Positions 31,292 through 38,449 of a stretch of 38,449 nucleotides of DNA are shown piece by piece. Source of the stretch: an uncultured Bacteroidales bacterium (GTDB lineage: Bacteria; Bacteroidota; Bacteroidia; Bacteroidales; UBA932); contig CABUIX010000018.1 in NCBI GenBank assembly GCA_902491795.1, positions 1 through 38,449 of the forward strand, written 5' to 3'. Under the pieces are notes generated by a model, which had not been told where the DNA came from, did no database searches, and was given only the letters and a program-made list of their open reading frames with translations. The position numbers and the translations under genes are program-made. Numbering within the stretch: position 1 is the first letter of the stretch; every line of letters begins with the position of its first letter.

Positions 31292-31908
31292 AAACACCAG
31301 CTGACCACAAAGCCCATCCGTGGCATGGCATAAGTCTGGGGCCGAATGCGCCGGACGAAGTCACGGCATTCATTGAAATCGTGCCCACCGACACTGTCAA
31401 ATATGAAGTTGATAAGGAGTCCGGTTATCTGTCACTCGACAGACCGCAGAAATTTTCCAATATTGTCCCATCGCTGTACGGTTTCCTCCCCAGGACATAT
31501 TGCGGAGCAAAGATGGCGGACATGACGAACCGTGCACTTGCAAGATACGATGTGGAGGGAGACGGAGACCCTCTTGACATTTGTGTGCTCACCGAAAAGG
31601 ACGTGACACACGGAGACATAATCGTGAGAGCCCGTCCCATCGGAGGGCTCAGGCTGCTTGACCACCGTCAGGCCGACGACAAGATTGTCGCTGTGCTGAG
31701 GAACGATGCAGTCTACGGAGAATACAATGACATTGATGAACTTCCCAAAGACATAATCCGCAGGCTCATCCACTACTTCACAACATATAAGGATATCCCC
31801 GGAGACAACACCAGGCGGATGGAATTCATCAGCATCTACGGGGCCGATGAGGCAAAGGAGGTGATCAGGCGCTCACAGGAAGACTATAACGGCCTGTTCT
31901 CGGAATAA
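31288..31908 (+). CDS. ppa: Family I inorganic pyrophosphatase
   Basis: A 206-residue cytoplasmic enzyme hydrolysing pyrophosphate to phosphate with Mg2+. The family signature 'DGDPLDICVL' has the metal-binding aspartates; 'KYEVDKESGYLSLDR', 'YGFLPRTYCG' and 'DDKIVAVLRND' are other conserved blocks. It is last in the operon and coupled to proX by a four-base overlap. Removing pyrophosphate helps tRNA charging and biosynthesis; with ProX the operon has a loose translation theme. Confidence 0.95.
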   Translation: MKTPADHKAHPWHGISLGPNAPDEVTAFIEIVPTDTVKYEVDKESGYLSLDRPQKFSNIVPSLYGFLPRTYCGAKMADMTNRALARYDVEGDGDPLDICVLTEKDVTHGDIIVRARPIGGLRLLDHRQADDKIVAVLRNDAVYGEYNDIDELPKDIIRRLIHYFTTYKDIPGDNTRRMEFISIYGADEAKEVIRRSQEDYNGLFSE

Positions 31909-31944
31909 CGTGTATCGGCCGGGGAAGTTTAATGCAAAAATTGC

Positions 31945-31980
31945 TAACTTTATGGGCTGCGAATTTTTCGCGGCCCATAA
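31945..31980 (+). promoter_or_regulatory. -7-like element and 14-bp dyad ahead of the DPP III gene
   Basis: TAACTTTA (31945-31952) resembles the -7 element. It overlaps a long dyad: bases 31950-31963 pair with 31967-31980 around a TTT loop, 14 pairs with one T-G. The hairpin ends 13 bp before the ATG at 31994. No U-tract follows, so it is not a normal terminator. It may be an operator, a transcript-stabilising 5' hairpin, or the 3' end of the upstream mRNA. Confidence 0.5.
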
Positions 31981-31993
31981 AATATTACGGCAA

Positions 31994-34006
31994 ATGAACA
32001 AATTTCTCAAAATGACGGCTCTTACGGCTTTGACGGCTGTTGCGGTTTCATGCGGAAACGATGCCGCGACGCAGCAGGACAAGGATTTCAAGTATCTTAT
32101 CGACGAATTCGCCGATCTCAAGATAATGCGCTACAGAATACCCGACTGGGACAGCCTCACGCTTCAGCAGAAGGAATATGTGTATCATCTGGGAGAAGCG
32201 GCAAAGTACGGCAGGGACATCCTTTGGGACCAGCACTGCGAGGCCAACCTTCCTGTCCGCAAGGCAATCGAGAATATTCTCGAGAACTATAAGGGTGACC
32301 GCGGATGCAAGGACTTCCAGGACTTCACGGTTTACGCGAAAAGAGTATTCTTCAGCAACGGAATTCACCATCACTATGCGGAGGACAAGTTCTTTCCTGA
32401 CTGTCCGAGAGAATATTTCGCTTCTCTGATGGATGCGGTCGGCATTGACCCTTCCGAGTCGTCAATGCTGCTTGAGGTCATCTATAACCCTGACATATAT
32501 CCTCAGCGCAAGTCCAACGACACCAGCGGGGACTTCGTGGCCCTGTCGGCCGTGAACTTCTATGACAACGTGACAAGAGAGGAGGTTGAGAAATATTACC
32601 ATGACCTCCAGGACCCCAATGATCCTGAGCCGGTATCCTACGGACTCAACAGCAAGGTGGTCAAGGGTGACGACGGGGTTGTCCGTGAGGAAGTGTGGAA
32701 AATCGGCGGCATTTACTCCCCTGCCCTCGAGAAGATTGTCGAAGAGCTGGAGAAGGCTGCCGCAGTTGCCGAAAACGACCTTCAGAAACAGTACATCGGC
32801 ACATTGATAGAATATTATCGGACCGGCGACCTCAAGCTTTGGGACAAGTACAACATTGAGTGGGTTCAGGACACTCTCGGGACAGTCGACTTCGTCAACG
32901 GTTTCGTGGAGGACTATACCGATCCCCTCGGGCGCAAGGGCAGCTGGGAAGGGCTTGTGAACATAAAGGATCACGCCGCTTCCGAAAGGACTGAGATACT
33001 CAGCGAGAATGCCCAGTGGTTTGAGGACAACTCCCCGGTTGATCCCCGCTTCAAGAAGAAGTCAGTCAAGGGCATTTCCGCCAAGGTGATAAACGCCACC
33101 ACCCTGAGCGGGGACTGCTACCCTTCAACCCCTATCGGAATCAACCTTCCGAACGCTGACTGGATACGCAAGGAGCACGGATCGAAGTCCGTTACCATCG
33201 CAAACATCACCCATGCATACGATCTCGCTGCGCAGGAATCCCCCAAGAGCACGCTGAACGAGTTCGCATGGGACGAGAATGAAATCGCGATGGCAAAGAA
33301 GTATCTCGCGATAACCGACGAGATCCATACTGACCTTCACGAATGCCTTGGACATGGTTCGGGACAGACTCTCCCCGGAGTTTCTCCCAATGCGCTCAAG
33401 GAGTACAGCTCCACCCTCGAGGAAACACGTGCGGATCTCTTCGGTCTCTACTATATGGCAGATCCCAAGCTTGTCGAACTCGGCATTCTCCCGGACATGG
33501 AAGCCTACAAGGCCCAGTATGCGAACTATATCCGCAATGGCCTTATGGTTCAGTTCAGCCGCGTTGAACTCGGGCGCAAGAACACCGAAGCCCACATGCA
33601 GAACCGAAAGCTGATTGCAGAGTGGTGCTACGAGCAGGGTCTCGCAGACAATGTGATAGAGAAAAAAGTCCGCGACGGCAAGACATATTTTGTTGTCAAC
33701 GACTACGAGGCTTTGCGCGGCCTGTTCGGGAAACTTCTTGCCGAGATCCAGCGCATCAAGTCAGAAGGCGACTATGAGGCCGGCAAGGCGCTTGTCGAGA
33801 CTTATGCCGTCAACATTGACCCGGTACTCCACAAGGAAGTAAAGGCGAGATATGACGCACTTGGACTCAAGCCTTACGGAGGATTTGTCAATCCGGAAAT
33901 TATCCCTGTGACAAAGGGAGGCAAGATCGTGGACTACAAGGTAGAGTATCCCGATGACTATCTCGGACAGATGCTCGAATACGGCCGCAAATACGCCACC
34001 ATCTGA
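31994..34006 (+). CDS. Dipeptidyl peptidase III lipoprotein (family M49)
   Basis: A 670-residue zinc metallopeptidase that removes dipeptides from the N-terminus of short peptides. The zinc motif is 'HECLGHGSG' (His449, Glu450, His454), the same variant as in the Bacteroides enzyme; 'EETRAD' (Glu477) provides the third ligand, with Thr where EECRA(E/D) has Cys. The start is the ATG at 31994, giving signal peptide MNKFLKMTALTALTAVAVSC with a lipobox (Cys20), so the enzyme should be a membrane-attached lipoprotein in the periplasm or on the surface, unlike cytosolic eukaryotic DPP III. It may provide dipeptides for uptake. It stands alone. Confidence 0.93.
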   Translation: MNKFLKMTALTALTAVAVSCGNDAATQQDKDFKYLIDEFADLKIMRYRIPDWDSLTLQQKEYVYHLGEAAKYGRDILWDQHCEANLPVRKAIENILENYKGDRGCKDFQDFTVYAKRVFFSNGIHHHYAEDKFFPDCPREYFASLMDAVGIDPSESSMLLEVIYNPDIYPQRKSNDTSGDFVALSAVNFYDNVTREEVEKYYHDLQDPNDPEPVSYGLNSKVVKGDDGVVREEVWKIGGIYSPALEKIVEELEKAAAVAENDLQKQYIGTLIEYYRTGDLKLWDKYNIEWVQDTLGTVDFVNGFVEDYTDPLGRKGSWEGLVNIKDHAASERTEILSENAQWFEDNSPVDPRFKKKSVKGISAKVINATTLSGDCYPSTPIGINLPNADWIRKEHGSKSVTIANITHAYDLAAQESPKSTLNEFAWDENEIAMAKKYLAITDEIHTDLHECLGHGSGQTLPGVSPNALKEYSSTLEETRADLFGLYYMADPKLVELGILPDMEAYKAQYANYIRNGLMVQFSRVELGRKNTEAHMQNRKLIAEWCYEQGLADNVIEKKVRDGKTYFVVNDYEALRGLFGKLLAEIQRIKSEGDYEAGKALVETYAVNIDPVLHKEVKARYDALGLKPYGGFVNPEIIPVTKGGKIVDYKVEYPDDYLGQMLEYGRKYATI

Positions 34007-34069
34007 TCTTCTCCCCCGCCCGATTCAAGTTTATCAGACCAAAGTCAACAGCCAACACACCTGATACAG

Positions 34070-35668
34070 ATGTTTGCAGAGCTTCTACAGTCGTCCTATT
34101 TTGCATTGTTCGCAATAATAGCGCTGGGCTTCCTTCTTGGAAGAATCAAGATAAAGGGCCTGTCGCTTGACATATCGGCCGTGATATTCGTCGCGCTTGC
34201 TTTCGGACATTTCGGGGTCGTCATCCCCAAGGAATTCGGTGACCTCGGCCTGGTGCTGTTCATATTCACGATTGGCATCCAGGCAGGTCCAGGATTCTTC
34301 AGTTCTTTCAAGAGCAAAGGCAAGGTGCTTATCATCCTGACAGTGATAATAATAGGGACCGCCTCGCTTTCGGCGGTTGCGATGAAGTACCTGTTCCATC
34401 TCGATACTCCGAGCACAGTCGGTCTGCTTGCGGGGGCCCTGACAAGCACGCCAGGTCTTGCCGTCGCCATCGACAGTACCGGATCCTCGCTGGCTTCGAT
34501 TGCCTATGGAATTGCATATCTTTTCGGAGTTTTAGGAGTCATACTGTTCGTCAAGTTGCTTCCAAGGATATTCCGCGTGGATCTTGAAAAAGAGGCCGAA
34601 CGCATCGAGAAAGAGCGGAGCGGACAGTATCCGGAACTGAACACCTGCATATTCAGGGTGACCAATAAAATGGCTTTCGGCCGCACTTTGGCGCAGCTCA
34701 ACATCAGGGCGGTCACAGGGGCTGTCATCTCCCGCATCAAGAGCGGAGAGCGAATACTCATGCCCTACGCGGGCTATGTGGTAAAGGAAGACGACGTGCT
34801 CCAGGCAGTCGGTACGGAAGACTCGCTGAACCAGCTCTCCCTGCTTATCGGTGAACGCAGCGCAGGGGAACTTCCTCTGACAAAGCAGCAAAGTGTGGAG
34901 TCCATTCTCGTCACCCGCAAGGATCTGGTCGGCAAGAATCTCGGCAGTCTCAATCTCCAGCAGAACTTCGGATGCACAGTAACCAGGGTGCGCCGAAGCG
35001 GTATCGATATCACCCCTTCGCCCGACCTTGCCCTGAAGTTCGGCGACAAGCTCACCGTCGTGGGTGAGACCGAGGGCATTACGGGAGCAGTCAACCTGTT
35101 CGGCAACAACGCCAAAAGCCTATCCGACACTGATTTCCTTCCGATCGCGTTGGGCATAGTACTCGGCGTCCTGGTGGGAAAGCTCAACATAAGTTTTCCG
35201 GGAGGATTGAACTTCTCTCCCGGACTCACCGGAGGAGTACTGATCACTGCGCTGGTACTCAGTGCTATAGGAAAGACAGGCCCGATACTCTGGACCCTCT
35301 CCGGCTCGGCGAACCAACTGCTTAGACAAATTGGACTTCTGCTGTTCCTAGCCGAAGTCGGAACCTCGGCGGGACAGAATCTCGTGGCCACATTCCAGAC
35401 GAGCGGATGGTCGATGTTCATCGTTGGAGCCGTGATAACTCTTGTGCCCATGATCACCGCCACGCTGATAGGCATCTTCTGCTTCAAAGTGCCGATGCTT
35501 GACCTGCTCGGCACTCTGACAGGAGGAATGACCAGCACTCCGGGTCTTGCCGTGACTGATTCGATGGTCGACAGCAACATCCCCGGAGTGGCATACGCAA
35601 CTGTCTACCCTATCGCCATGGTGCTGCTGATATTGTGCATTCAGCTGATTGCAGGATTCATAGTATGA
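34070..35668 (+). CDS. AAE-family transporter (aspartate:alanine-exchanger type, YidE/YbjL-like)
   Basis: A 532-residue inner-membrane protein made of two homologous membrane halves around a soluble core. The halves carry the repeated motif 'AGALTSTPGLAVA' (first) and 'TGGMTSTPGLAVT' (second), typical of AspT/YidE-type exchangers. Between them (~200-370) lie two TrkA-C (RCK_C) domains, the usual regulatory modules. Named members exchange aspartate for alanine, or dicarboxylates; the substrate here is unknown. The next gene, tenA, overlaps its stop by four bases and thiL overlaps tenA, so all three are coupled. That raises the possibility of a role in import of a thiamine precursor. Confidence 0.9.
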   Translation: MFAELLQSSYFALFAIIALGFLLGRIKIKGLSLDISAVIFVALAFGHFGVVIPKEFGDLGLVLFIFTIGIQAGPGFFSSFKSKGKVLIILTVIIIGTASLSAVAMKYLFHLDTPSTVGLLAGALTSTPGLAVAIDSTGSSLASIAYGIAYLFGVLGVILFVKLLPRIFRVDLEKEAERIEKERSGQYPELNTCIFRVTNKMAFGRTLAQLNIRAVTGAVISRIKSGERILMPYAGYVVKEDDVLQAVGTEDSLNQLSLLIGERSAGELPLTKQQSVESILVTRKDLVGKNLGSLNLQQNFGCTVTRVRRSGIDITPSPDLALKFGDKLTVVGETEGITGAVNLFGNNAKSLSDTDFLPIALGIVLGVLVGKLNISFPGGLNFSPGLTGGVLITALVLSAIGKTGPILWTLSGSANQLLRQIGLLLFLAEVGTSAGQNLVATFQTSGWSMFIVGAVITLVPMITATLIGIFCFKVPMLDLLGTLTGGMTSTPGLAVTDSMVDSNIPGVAYATVYPIAMVLLILCIQLIAGFIV

Positions 35669-36339
35669 TGTCGTGGTCTGATAATATATGGGAATGCGAA
35701 AGACCGCAATATGAGCGTATTTTGCAGCACCCGTTCATCTGCGGACTTGCTGACGGAAGCCTTAAGCCGGAAAAGTTCGCGAGATATCTCGCGCAGGACG
35801 AGCTGTATGTTCCCATGTACTGCAGTCTCATGCACCGTCTGGCCGAAATGCTTCCGGAAAGCGGAGACAAGGCATTCATGCATGGGTTCGCCGATGCCGG
35901 GGGCGAATCCGAGCAGGCAATGCACAAATTGCTGATAGAGAGGTTTTCGGTCTGCACCGACGTGCAGCCTTCGGTGGTGACCGCATCATACTTAAACACG
36001 CTTGAAGACGCTGTCCGCTCCGGTAATGCCGCCGTCGCTACAGCTGCGATGCTCCCCTGCTCATGGGTCTACAACAACGTTGGCATCCACATTGCAGGAA
36101 TCGCCCGCATGGACGGCAATCCATACCGTGAATGGATAAGCGAATACGGGAACGAAGAATACGGGAAAACAGTGATGCGCATGGTGGCAATCGCTGACAA
36201 GCTGGCTGCTGCTGCGACTTCCTCCGATCGTGCGCGGATGGACCGGGCCTTCATCTCGGCCATGCGCCACGAATACGCATTCTGGGATTACGCTTATCAT
36301 GGAGATGCGTCCGACTACTCATATCTGAAAGAAAAATGA
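35665..36339 (+). CDS. tenA: TenA-family thiaminase II / HMP-salvage hydrolase
   Basis: A 224-residue cytoplasmic enzyme that hydrolyses aminopyrimidine breakdown products of thiamine to recover HMP. Catalytic residues of TenA are present: Asp45 in 'LAQDELYVP', Cys132 in 'LPCSWVY' and Glu203 in 'HEYAFWDYAY'. The start is the ATG at 35665, which overlaps the transporter stop; the next ATG codon (35668) is equally possible. The stop overlaps the thiL start (ATGA). It belongs to a transporter-tenA-thiL operon. Confidence 0.93.
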   Translation: MMSWSDNIWECERPQYERILQHPFICGLADGSLKPEKFARYLAQDELYVPMYCSLMHRLAEMLPESGDKAFMHGFADAGGESEQAMHKLLIERFSVCTDVQPSVVTASYLNTLEDAVRSGNAAVATAAMLPCSWVYNNVGIHIAGIARMDGNPYREWISEYGNEEYGKTVMRMVAIADKLAAAATSSDRARMDRAFISAMRHEYAFWDYAYHGDASDYSYLKEK

Positions 36340-37283
36340 CACTCAAGGAACTTGGCGAATTCGGCCTCATAGACAGAATAAAGGCCGGCATTGATATTCC
36401 CGACGGAGTTTTCGGAATCGGGGATGACTGTGCCGTAATCCCGCAGGCAGGCGGCAAAGATCTGCTGGTGAGCACTGACATGCTGATTGAGGGCACGCAC
36501 TTCCTCCTGGATGACATCAATCCCTACAGGCTTGGATGGAAATCCGCAGCCGTAAATCTTAGTGACATAGCCGCGATGGGTGGGAGGCCAGTGGCCACTT
36601 TCCTGTCGTTCGCACTTCCGGAGAAGACAGACACGAAATGGGTTGACGAATTCTTCAGCGGCTATACGGACATCTCCAAGCGATACAATTGTCCTTTGCT
36701 GGGTGGAGACACGACAGCTTCGCCGGACCGGGTCTGCATCAATGTCGCAATTATCGGTGAATGCCCTTCCGGAAAGGCTCTAATGCGCAGTGGAGCGCAG
36801 GAAGGTGACAAAATCTGCGTTACAGGCTATCTTGGGGATGCCGGTGCGGGCCTGAAGGTCATACTGGAAAATGCCCGCCGCAATTCCGATGCTCAGGCCC
36901 TGATTGCAATGCACTATATGCCAATTCCGAGAGTCGACGAAGGACTTGTTCTTTCCGGGACAGAAGGCGTTCACGCCATGATGGACATTTCCGACGGAAT
37001 AGCTTCGGACTTGAGGCACATACTTGAAGCGTCGCACAAGGGGGCTGAAATAGATGTGGCTTCCCTGCCCCTTTCGGACGAAATGTTGCGTTGCTGCCGC
37101 AGGAACGGATGGGATCCTGTGGAGCTGGCCCTCACCGGAGGCGAAGACTATGAACTGTTGTTCACCGCAGCCCCGGAGGCAAGTATCGATGTCAAGCACA
37201 CTGTCATAGGACGGATTACCGGCTCCGGTCAATTGGTCTGGGCAGGCACGGACCGAGATTTCGAGGGGTACAGGCATTTCTAG
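36336..37283 (+). CDS. thiL: Thiamine-monophosphate kinase
   Basis: A 315-residue PurM-like kinase converting thiamine phosphate to thiamine pyrophosphate with ATP. Conserved blocks: 'GIGDDCAVI', 'STDMLIEGTHF', 'NLSDIAAMGG', 'LLGGDTTASP', 'MDISDGIASDL' and 'LTGGEDYELLF'. Length and motifs are complete. It is the last gene of the operon with tenA and the transporter. The stop lies eight bases before the long hairpin at 37291-37370. Confidence 0.95.
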   Translation: MTLKELGEFGLIDRIKAGIDIPDGVFGIGDDCAVIPQAGGKDLLVSTDMLIEGTHFLLDDINPYRLGWKSAAVNLSDIAAMGGRPVATFLSFALPEKTDTKWVDEFFSGYTDISKRYNCPLLGGDTTASPDRVCINVAIIGECPSGKALMRSGAQEGDKICVTGYLGDAGAGLKVILENARRNSDAQALIAMHYMPIPRVDEGLVLSGTEGVHAMMDISDGIASDLRHILEASHKGAEIDVASLPLSDEMLRCCRRNGWDPVELALTGGEDYELLFTAAPEASIDVKHTVIGRITGSGQLVWAGTDRDFEGYRHF

Positions 37284-37290
37284 GACGTAA

Positions 37291-37370
37291 AGATGCCAAA
37301 GTGCATCTGTGACGAGGCAGGCTGTTCCCAAATTATTTACCTGTTTCGTTGCAGGTGCACTTTGGCGTTT
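37291..37370 (+). repeat. 31-bp-stem hairpin between thiL and the integrase gene
   Basis: Bases 37291-37321 pair with 37340-37370 around an 18-base loop without a gap. The outer 11 bp (GCCAAAGTGCA / TGCACTTTGGC) are perfect. There are seven non-Watson-Crick positions, and all seven are G-U pairs in the forward-strand RNA; on the reverse strand they would be A-C mismatches. No U-tract follows. Possible roles: 3' end or processing signal of the thiL transcript, a small structured RNA, or an attachment or inversion site for the adjacent integrase. The rest of the 143-bp spacer (37284-37426) holds no gene. Confidence 0.8.
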
Positions 37371-37426
37371 GACAAGGTTCAAGATGGAGGCCCGTTCTTG
37401 CAAGCTTCCGCTCGTACGTCAGGGAC

Positions 37427-38353
37427 TCATCTACCCAACGACTTGAACATGCGTGATATACAGCGCTTTTTCTGTTCCATGTTCGGATGGACGTATAAAT
37501 CCAGCGTAGTAGATATGTTGGAATGCCCAAGTAGGACACTGACGGTTTTATAGTCACAGCCGGCTTCTATGCAACGCGTTGCAAAACTGTGACGTAAGCC
37601 ATGATATTTCAGCTTTGGAATTTCCAGCTTGTTCATCAGGCTCATGTAATAATTGCGGTAAGTCCGTGGTTCAGTAGGCCTGTCGTTATTTGTCAGCACA
37701 AAGAAATCTTCATTGACGACCTTCTTGAGCGGCTTTATCATCGCCTGGAGTTCTTTGCTCATAGGTATTTTGCGGCACGAATTTTTTGTTTTTGGAGTAT
37801 TGATCACAAGTTCGGTGTGTTTTGTCTCCCCTTCTATGATATAAATCCGTTCGATGGTCCGGTTAACGCTGATTGTTCCGTCCGTGGTATTTATATCGCT
37901 CCATTTCAAGGCACATATCTCCCCTATTCGCAGTCCTGTGCTCAAGCTTATATATATGCCAAGTCCGAGGAAAGTAAAATGGGTCTGAATATAATTCAAA
38001 ATCTTTCTGTGGTTGGATACCGACAATACTTCGAGTTCCTTCCTGGTTGAATTCACAGGATATTTTATATCCCATTCATAGTAGCTCATCCACTCATTCT
38101 TCACTCCGAATTTCATCACCATTTTCAGCACGATCATTATGTCCTTGATCGTTTTTACACTCAGGCCGTCCTCGATTTTCTGGAGGACGAACGACTGGAC
38201 GCTTTGTTCCGGGAGGGAGTCTTTGTCCCCGAAAGCGGGCAGAATGTGATTCTCAAGTGCGAGCGCGTAAGTTGCAATAGTGGACTGCTTCACAAACAAC
38301 CGCTTGTGGTCTTTCCATGCAGTTGCGATTTCTCTGATTGTTTTTTGTTCCAT
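37427..38353 (-). CDS. Tyrosine-type site-specific integrase
   Basis: A 308-residue tyrosine recombinase. The N-terminal SAM-like/core-binding domain (~1-100, 'SVKTIKDIMIVLKMVMKFGV') is followed by a catalytic domain with Arg in 'TGLRIGEICALKW', 'HGLRHSFATRC' (His-x-x-Arg), 'GHSN' and the nucleophile Tyr in 'LDLYVHPN'. All catalytic residues are present. It resembles integrases often found in Bacteroides next to capsule (Upx) loci and other variable regions; that is from memory of the family. Its AT-richer sequence and the flanking hairpin suggest that it marks the boundary of a horizontally acquired or invertible locus that begins past the window. Confidence 0.92.
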   Translation of the reverse strand: MEQKTIREIATAWKDHKRLFVKQSTIATYALALENHILPAFGDKDSLPEQSVQSFVLQKIEDGLSVKTIKDIMIVLKMVMKFGVKNEWMSYYEWDIKYPVNSTRKELEVLSVSNHRKILNYIQTHFTFLGLGIYISLSTGLRIGEICALKWSDINTTDGTISVNRTIERIYIIEGETKHTELVINTPKTKNSCRKIPMSKELQAMIKPLKKVVNEDFFVLTNNDRPTEPRTYRNYYMSLMNKLEIPKLKYHGLRHSFATRCIEAGCDYKTVSVLLGHSNISTTLDLYVHPNMEQKKRCISRMFKSLGR

Positions 38354-38358
38354 CGTAA

Positions 38359-38390
38359 ATATTATTGAAATAATATGAGAAAGATAATAT
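38359..38390. repeat. AT-rich repeats upstream of the integrase gene
   Basis: ATATTAT (38359-38365) and ATAATAT (38370-38376) form an inverted repeat around TGAA, and a third copy ATAATAT lies at 38384-38390. They sit 6-37 bp upstream of the integrase start and could be operator or accessory-protein sites. A TATCTTTC -7-like box on the reverse strand lies in the same stretch. Simple AT-richness is an alternative explanation. Confidence 0.35.
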
Positions 38391-38449
38391 TTTCATGTCC
38401 CGGCTTTGAGATTCCCGGAGTTTAGTGGAGAATGGAAATCCAAATTTAT

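Noticed and set aside
31910..31993. An N-terminal extension of DPP III
   Set aside because: It translates the dyad and promoter region, and the lipoprotein signal peptide begins at 31994.
37291..37370. The hairpin as an integron attC site
   Set aside because: The conserved RYYYAAC/GTTRRRY ends and the extrahelical bases of attC are missing, and the integrase lacks an obvious integron-specific insert.
37293..37553. Short cysteine-rich reading frames starting in the hairpin ('PKCICDEAG' forward, 'PKCTCNETG' reverse)
   Set aside because: The similar cysteine motifs on both strands arise from the inverted repeat itself, and both frames run into antisense of the integrase gene.
1..38449. CRISPR arrays, tRNA and rRNA genes
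   Set aside because: No spaced direct repeats, cloverleaf-like sequences or rRNA motifs were seen on reading both strands.

Overview
The window is chromosomal DNA from a member of the Bacteroidota, most likely the order Bacteroidales. Evidence: BACON-domain lipoproteins, an Omp28-type thioredoxin-like lipoprotein, promoters of the Bacteroidetes type (TTTG, 19-20 bp, TAnnTTTG), few Shine-Dalgarno sequences, a parA-parB-DUF5683-lytic transglycosylase operon, and a DPP III with the HECLGH motif reported for Bacteroides. A cysteate-synthase homologue points to a sulfonolipid maker such as a Rikenellaceae-like lineage, but genus cannot be fixed from the sequence alone. Genes are densely packed on both strands; no rRNA, tRNA or CRISPR array was seen.

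Layout. 1-2.6 kb: the 3' end of one surface lipoprotein and a complete BACON lipoprotein, both forward, each followed by a strong terminator. 2.7-6.7 kb: a reverse four-gene envelope redox operon (stand-alone DsbD-alpha domain, Omp28-type lipoprotein with CGYC, TlpA-like thioredoxin with CKPC, DUF6029-like outer-membrane protein). 6.8-10.2 kb: LMW tyrosine phosphatase, RlmD and cysteate synthase. 10.2-11.5 kb: two small putative outer-membrane barrels. 11.5-16.8 kb: acyltransferase-rarA-aldehyde dehydrogenase operon, then a MATE exporter under its own near-consensus promoter. 16.8-21.1 kb: parA-parB-DUF5683-mltD on the reverse strand. 21.1-24.5 kb: diacylglycerol-kinase-like lipid kinase, facing PAP2 phosphatase and obg, then a DUF3108/TapB-like secreted protein. 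24.6-27.3 kb: orphan PL9 pectate lyase, a membrane protein plus XRE regulator pair with an operator-like palindrome in its promoter, and an unknown secreted protein. 27.3-31.9 kb: membrane-anchored nucleoside-deoxyribosyltransferase-like protein with NAD(P)HX repair enzyme, lipocalin, then a NimA-like/ProX/pyrophosphatase operon. 32-37.3 kb: DPP III lipoprotein, then an AAE-type transporter in a translationally coupled operon with TenA and ThiL. 37.3-38.4 kb: a 31-bp-stem hairpin and a reverse tyrosine integrase, probably the edge of a variable locus that continues past the window.

Most of the window is housekeeping and envelope biology. The best candidates for something under-described are the thiol-redox/outer-membrane operon (2684-6685), the hairpin beside the integrase (37291-37370, where every imperfect pair is a G-U on one strand only), the membrane-protein/XRE module, and the pairing of a membrane-anchored nucleoside-hydrolase-like domain with NAD(P)HX repair.
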